From NCBI GenBank assembly GCA_905210055.1, contig CAJLVH010000062.1, positions 1 through 9,905 on the forward strand: 9,905 nucleotides of DNA. Direction: 5' to 3'. The translations under genes were made by a program, and so were the position numbers. Within the stretch, counting starts at the first letter, position 1. Each line of letters starts with the position of its first letter. Source of the stretch: an uncultured Enorma sp. (GTDB lineage: Bacteria; Actinomycetota; Coriobacteriia; Coriobacteriales; Coriobacteriaceae). Shown one piece after another: positions 6,869 to 9,905 of this stretch. The notes beneath the pieces are model-generated. The model did not search any database, had not been told where the DNA came from, and was given only the letters and a program-made list of their open reading frames with translations.

Positions 6869-6876
6869 CTCCTCTC
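6869..6876 (-). promoter_or_regulatory. Ribosome binding site of the Gfo/Idh/MocA gene
   Basis: On the minus strand GAGAGGAG is placed 5 nt before the ATG at 6863-6861. It selects the 396-residue form starting MADKL over the form nine codons longer. Confidence 0.75.
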
Positions 6877-6900
6877 ACCTGAAGGTACATACTAGTTTCG

Positions 6901-6937
6901 ATTATAGGTTTGCGTATGAAGCGATATGGGATTCCCA
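6901..6937 (-). promoter_or_regulatory. Candidate promoter and overlapping palindrome for the Gfo/Idh/MocA gene
   Basis: On the minus strand a perfect TATAAT occupies 6906-6901, which would give a 5' leader of about 30 nt. No recognisable -35 box lies 15-19 nt upstream. Instead an 11-bp palindrome, TGGGATTCCCA (6927-6937, odd centre), sits over the -35 position. This arrangement suits a site for an activator or repressor; the LacI-family protein encoded just upstream is one candidate. The sequence elements are visible; promoter activity is inferred. Confidence 0.4.
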
Positions 6938-7011
6938 GTCTTTTCCCACACCCACGTTTTCACATACGAAACAAACGGGCGTCGCTGAACGCTTCGGCTC
7001 CACACGCGGGG

Positions 7012-7042
7012 CGCGGCAAAGGGGACGGGCACCGTTGCCGCG
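7012..7042. repeat. Hairpin with GGGGACGGG loop after the LacI-family gene
   Basis: CGCGGCAA (7012-7019) and TTGCCGCG (7035-7042) form an 8-bp perfect stem enclosing a 15-nt loop that contains GGGGACGGG (7021-7029). It lies 14 nt beyond the LacI-family stop on the minus strand. No T-run follows, so it is more likely a member of the same repeat family as the hairpin at 1121-1175 than a standard terminator. It may still slow transcription or protect the mRNA end. Confidence 0.5.
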
Positions 7043-7056
7043 GATACGCGCGGTCG

Positions 7057-8064
7057 CTACCGCTGAAGGGTCATGACGCTCGCGCGCTCGCGGATCTCGG
7101 GGTCGTAGTAGGTATGGGTGAAGGGGGCGTCGGGTTGTCGCCGCCGTTTGAAGAGGGTCTTGACCGCATCCGAGCACATCTGGGCGTCGTCGATGGACAT
7201 GCTCGTGATGGGCACCTGGGCGTTTTGGGTGAGCGGTGTGTCCTCGCCCGAGATGACCGACATGTTCTGGGGAACGCGGATGCCCCGGCGCATGAGCTCG
7301 TGGACGATGCCGGCAGACGCGTCGTTTGAGGTGACGAGCGCGGTCGGACGAGGCTTGAGTTCGAGGATCCTGTCCACGATATCGACCCCGCTCATATAGT
7401 TGCTACGCTCGAGATGAAGCAGGTGGCTTTCGGGAACGTCGAGCCCGTGCGCGTGCATGCAGTCGGCGAAGCCCAGGCTCTTGTCTTGCGTGATGGTCGA
7501 GGTGCTGGACCCGCCCACGAACGCGATGCGCGTGTGGCCGTGCTCGATGAGGTACGTGGCACAGTCGAAGCCGATCTTGTAGTAGTCCGCATGCAGGCAG
7601 TCGATGCGCTTCATGGGGAGGTAGCGCTCGAGCATCACGAGCGGGCAGGGGTAATGACGCAAGAGGCGGGCCGTCTTGTCCGAGCTTCCGATGGTGAACG
7701 TGATGACGCCGAAGAAATGGCGCTCTGCAGCCATGTTGAGGTAGGCGTATTCACGCTCGGCCAAGAAGTGCGTGAGCCCCACGAGCGGCTGCTTCCGCCG
7801 CTGCACGAGCTTGTCGCAGAGCAGCTCGACGCGGCTCGACGAGACGGAGTTGCTCACCCCGCCGATGAGCACGAGCACCTGGTCGCTCGAATCGTCGGGG
7901 AAGCGGCGGTTGCGCTTATGGTGCTGGTAGCCGAGCTCCGCGATAGCCTGTTCCGTTTTCTGCCGCGCCTCTTCGGATACATAGCCCGTGCCGGAAACGA
8001 CGCGCGAGACCGTCGAGATGGAAAGGCCGGTCGCCTGGGCGATATCTTTGAGAGTTGTCGCCAT
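7057..8064 (-). CDS. LacI-family transcriptional regulator
   Basis: 335-residue DNA-binding regulator of usual LacI length. The helix-turn-helix is at residues 4-23 (TLKDIAQATGLSISTVSRV), followed by SGTGYVSEEAR and an AELGY block ending near 46. A periplasmic-binding-protein-like effector domain covers about 61-330, with the family stretch TALVTSNDASAGIVHELMRRG (in 241-261) and RVPQNMSVISGED (263-275). The hinge normally reading PNxxARxL after LGY is instead QHHKRNRR, so operator contacts may differ from classic LacI/PurR. The ATG at 8064 has a strong AAAGGAGG (8073-8080) 8 nt upstream, lying within the 3' end of the DUF885 gene; the two are 3 nt apart and surely cotranscribed. It probably controls its own operon and perhaps the downstream oxidoreductases. 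The ligand is unknown; family ligands are usually sugars or nucleobases. Confidence 0.93.
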   Translation of the reverse strand: MATTLKDIAQATGLSISTVSRVVSGTGYVSEEARQKTEQAIAELGYQHHKRNRRFPDDSSDQVLVLIGGVSNSVSSSRVELLCDKLVQRRKQPLVGLTHFLAEREYAYLNMAAERHFFGVITFTIGSSDKTARLLRHYPCPLVMLERYLPMKRIDCLHADYYKIGFDCATYLIEHGHTRIAFVGGSSTSTITQDKSLGFADCMHAHGLDVPESHLLHLERSNYMSGVDIVDRILELKPRPTALVTSNDASAGIVHELMRRGIRVPQNMSVISGEDTPLTQNAQVPITSMSIDDAQMCSDAVKTLFKRRRQPDAPFTHTYYDPEIRERASVMTLQR

Positions 8065-8067
8065 GGA

Positions 8068-9708
8068 TCACGCCTCCTTTGCACGCGCGAGCTCCTGCTG
8101 CTCGAACCAGCGCATATGGTCTTCCAGGATATCGAGGGGTATCGCGCCGAATTTCAGCGCCGCCGCATGAAAGCGCTTGAGGTCGAACGCATCGCCTAGC
8201 TCGCGCTCCATGCGTTCGCGCAGGTCGCAGAACCACCGGCTGCCCCATTTGTATGCGAGCGCCTGCGCGGGCATGCTGCAGGTGTAGCGCACGAGCTCGG
8301 TGTGGATCTCGAGCTCGGTGAACATGGTGTGCTCGCGGAGCAGCTGCGCGGCCTCGTCGTAGGTCCAGCCGAGGGCGTTCAGCCCGGTGTCGACGATGAG
8401 CCGGCAGCAGAGAAACGCGTCCCAGGTGAGGCGGCCGAAGTACTCCATGGGTTCGTAGAGACCGAGCTCGTAGGCAAGATTCGAGGCGTATTCCGCCCAG
8501 CCGTCGGCGTAGGCGGTGTCGTAGTGGTGGTGGATGATATCGGGCAGGGTCTCATCCTCCTGCACGAGGTTCATCTGGTAGTGGTGTCCGGGCAGCAGCT
8601 CGTGGTACACCACCGCGCAGGTGCGGATCTGGCAGCGGCGGTCGAGCTCGGCGGCGCTGTAGTAGTAGATGCCCTTGTCGTCCTCACCGGGTACGGGAAC
8701 ATGGTAGTAACCCCAGCTCGAGGTTTGCTCGTCTGCCTCGCGCGTGCGCGCGACCGTGCAATCGGCTTTCGGCATGCGGTCGAAGTACTTCGGCATGAGC
8801 GGGCGGATCTTATCCAGGTAGCCTTCGAGGGCGTTTTGCATCTCCTCCGGTGTGTCGAAGCGATAACGTGAGTCTGCTTGGATTGTATCGAGCACCTCGC
8901 GCAGGGTTCCCGTGTAACCCATGGTGCGCGCGACGTCGAGCATGGCGCGTTCAGTGCGCTCGAGTTCTTGCCAGCCGCGTGCCATGATGGCGGCGGGATC
9001 TTCGCGGCATGAGATATAGGTCTCGACCTCGCGCGCGTAGAGCTCGACCCCACCGGGGTACTGTCCCATGCCCAGCGCGGTGGGCGCGAGCTCGTAGTAG
9101 TCGCCGGAGATGGTCGCAACGAGGTCGCGCAGTTCCGTGGCGAGCGCGCACGCTGGTTCCTCACAGCCTTCGAAGCGCACCGCTCGTTGGTCGATTTCAT
9201 CTTGTGCCGCGGTGAGTGTTTGCAGCACGAGGTCGCAGCACATCTTCGGCATACGGATATAGCGGCGCGCCTGCTCGAGAAGTTTTTCGTGCATGCTGTG
9301 CACAAAGGGGGCGAAGCCCTTCAAGATGCGCAGATAGAAGGCGCGTTCCTCTGGTGTGGCGGTGGGCAGGGCGAGCATCTTCTCCACGAGCGTGGGAATG
9401 GTGCGATAGCTGCTGTTCAAATCGAAGCGCTGCCAATAGTTGTCTCGGTTGTTGCGGATGTAGGCGCAATACCGTATGAGAATCTTGAGCACCATCTCAT
9501 CGTTGTGGGCTACCGCGTTGTTGAGCATGGTGCGGGCGCGAGCTTCCGTTTCGTCTGCGAGCCGGGCGTCTGCCTCGGCGCGCTCGAGTGAGAGGTCGGG
9601 GAACTGGGCGTCCGGAAACGTCCATTTCACGATCATGACCTCGTTGTTCTCGACGGTGCTCGCAAAGAACTCGTTTGCGAGCTGCAGGACTTCGGACGAG
9701 ATAACCAT
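8068..9708 (-). CDS. DUF885 family protein, putative zinc metallopeptidase
   Basis: 546-residue cytosolic protein of normal DUF885 length, without signal peptide or membrane segment. The core motif YHELLPGHHYQ gives His369, Glu370 and His375. The second motif reads ADGWAEY (Asp402), where DUF885 consensus has EGWALY. Downstream, RLIVDTGLNALGW (436-448) corresponds to RLVVDTGLHxxGW with Asn444 for His, and MPAQALAYKWG (479-489) to the PGQALAYK block. The C-terminal FDLKRFHAAALKFGAIPL (508-525) is a close family match. The likely role is peptide or amide hydrolysis, but two substitutions at probable functional positions leave activity uncertain. ATG at 9708 is chosen for GGAGG at 9713-9717; spacing is short (4 nt). 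An in-frame ATG 17 codons upstream has no such site. It is the first gene of the minus-strand arm, ahead of the LacI-family gene. Confidence 0.88.
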   Translation of the reverse strand: MVISSEVLQLANEFFASTVENNEVMIVKWTFPDAQFPDLSLERAEADARLADETEARARTMLNNAVAHNDEMVLKILIRYCAYIRNNRDNYWQRFDLNSSYRTIPTLVEKMLALPTATPEERAFYLRILKGFAPFVHSMHEKLLEQARRYIRMPKMCCDLVLQTLTAAQDEIDQRAVRFEGCEEPACALATELRDLVATISGDYYELAPTALGMGQYPGGVELYAREVETYISCREDPAAIMARGWQELERTERAMLDVARTMGYTGTLREVLDTIQADSRYRFDTPEEMQNALEGYLDKIRPLMPKYFDRMPKADCTVARTREADEQTSSWGYYHVPVPGEDDKGIYYYSAAELDRRCQIRTCAVVYHELLPGHHYQMNLVQEDETLPDIIHHHYDTAYADGWAEYASNLAYELGLYEPMEYFGRLTWDAFLCCRLIVDTGLNALGWTYDEAAQLLREHTMFTELEIHTELVRYTCSMPAQALAYKWGSRWFCDLRERMERELGDAFDLKRFHAAALKFGAIPLDILEDHMRWFEQQELARAKEA

Positions 9709-9712
9709 GATG

Positions 9713-9717
9713 CCTCC
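9713..9717 (-). promoter_or_regulatory. Ribosome binding site fixing the DUF885 start
   Basis: On the minus strand GGAGG lies 4 nt before the ATG at 9708-9706. The alternative ATG at 9759 lacks any purine-rich site upstream, so the 546-residue form is preferred. Confidence 0.65.
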
Positions 9718-9799
9718 ATGCGCAGGCTGGATGGGGGATGCGGTCGCTGTTTTCAGCATATATCACATCGCGCATATGAAATCTCACATGTTCGTCCGT

Positions 9800-9829
9800 A
9801 TCATACCAGCAAACGCTTTTTTGTGCTAA
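9800..9829 (-). promoter_or_regulatory. Candidate extended -10 promoter of the DUF885-LacI operon
   Basis: On the minus strand the extended -10 TGGTATGAT (TATGAT at 9805-9800) is preceded by TTAGCA (9829-9824) at an 18-nt spacing, matching the -35 consensus at 4 of 6 positions. It predicts a start near 9793 and a leader of about 85 nt. Within the leader, CATAT (9774-9778) and ATATG (9757-9761) form a spaced inverted repeat that could be an operator half-site pair; this is weak. Confidence 0.45.
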
Positions 9830-9856
9830 AGCGCAGGGCTGCATCATGGCTCGGCA

Positions 9857-9905
9857 AACCAGCCATTGGGGACGGGGGTTATTGGCTGGTTGATGGACGA
9901 ACCAG
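9857..9905. repeat. Nested inverted repeats with TTGGGGACGGGG at the right edge
   Basis: AACCAGCCA (9857-9865) and TGGCTGGTT (9883-9891) form a perfect 9-bp inverted repeat. The loop includes TTGGGGACGGGG (9866-9877). The right arm can alternatively pair through CTGGTT (9886-9891) with AACCAG (9900-9905), which reaches the window edge, so the structure probably continues. The 12-nt word TTGGGGACGGGG also occurs on the minus strand at 1178-1167. This is likely another intergenic repeat of the same family. Confidence 0.5.

Noticed and set aside
5685..7076. Open frame of 463 codons on the plus strand opposite the Gfo/Idh/MocA gene
   Set aside because: It is antisense to a well-conserved enzyme, crosses the intergenic promoter region and shows no motif or start site.
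7414..8199. Open frame on the plus strand spanning the LacI-family and DUF885 junction
   Set aside because: It is antisense to both genes, without ribosome binding site or recognisable domain.
9763..9789. Two TGTGA words about 21 nt apart on the minus strand, considered as CRP-like sites
   Set aside because: Neither has the matching TCACA half at the required spacing, so a cyclic-AMP receptor site is not supported.
1..9905. CRISPR arrays, tRNA or rRNA genes, insertion sequences, phage or toxin-antitoxin genes
   Set aside because: No regular direct-repeat array, cloverleaf, transposase or related small gene could be found in the gaps, which are all under 200 nt.

Overview
The window is GC-rich (around 60% by eye), densely coded and shows strong Shine-Dalgarno sites. 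Protein style, codon use and the intergenic GGGACGGG repeats suggest a chromosome of a high-GC anaerobic actinobacterium, perhaps of the Coriobacteriia (Collinsella-like). This is an inference from style only; no rRNA, tRNA or other marker gene is present to confirm it.

Layout: eight protein genes in two convergent arms. The plus-strand arm (1-4497) holds the 3' part of an M24 Xaa-Pro peptidase/creatinase-family gene, a repeat-bearing gap, a short DUF885-like HExxPGH protein, a class I/II PLP aminotransferase, and an aspartate-dehydrogenase-like protein whose start overlaps the aminotransferase stop (TGATG). The minus-strand arm, in its own transcription order, runs from an extended -10 promoter near 9800 through a full-length DUF885 protein (9708-8068), a LacI-family regulator 3 nt downstream (8064-7057), a 193-nt gap with a hairpin and a candidate promoter, a Gfo/Idh/MocA oxidoreductase (6863-5673), a hairpin terminator, and a D-2-hydroxyacid dehydrogenase (5588-4626). 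The arms meet at a strong bidirectional terminator (4535-4565).

Together the genes look like a peptide and amino-acid-derivative catabolic locus. Three putative peptidases or amidohydrolases (M24 and two HExxPGH proteins) could release amino acids. The aminotransferase would make 2-oxo acids, the AspDH-like protein could recycle amino groups, and the D-2-hydroxyacid dehydrogenase could reduce the 2-oxo acids while consuming NAD(P)H. The Gfo/Idh/MocA enzyme and LacI regulator leave room for a sugar- or opine-like substrate. This pathway is inferred from co-location; no substrate can be read from the sequence. Several enzymes depart from family consensus at catalytic or metal-binding positions (M24 Asp to Ser; DUF885 Glu to Asp and His to Asn; Gfo His to Glu; AspDH Ser to His), which is the most notable property of the window. 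No CRISPR array, insertion sequence, phage gene or structural RNA gene was seen.
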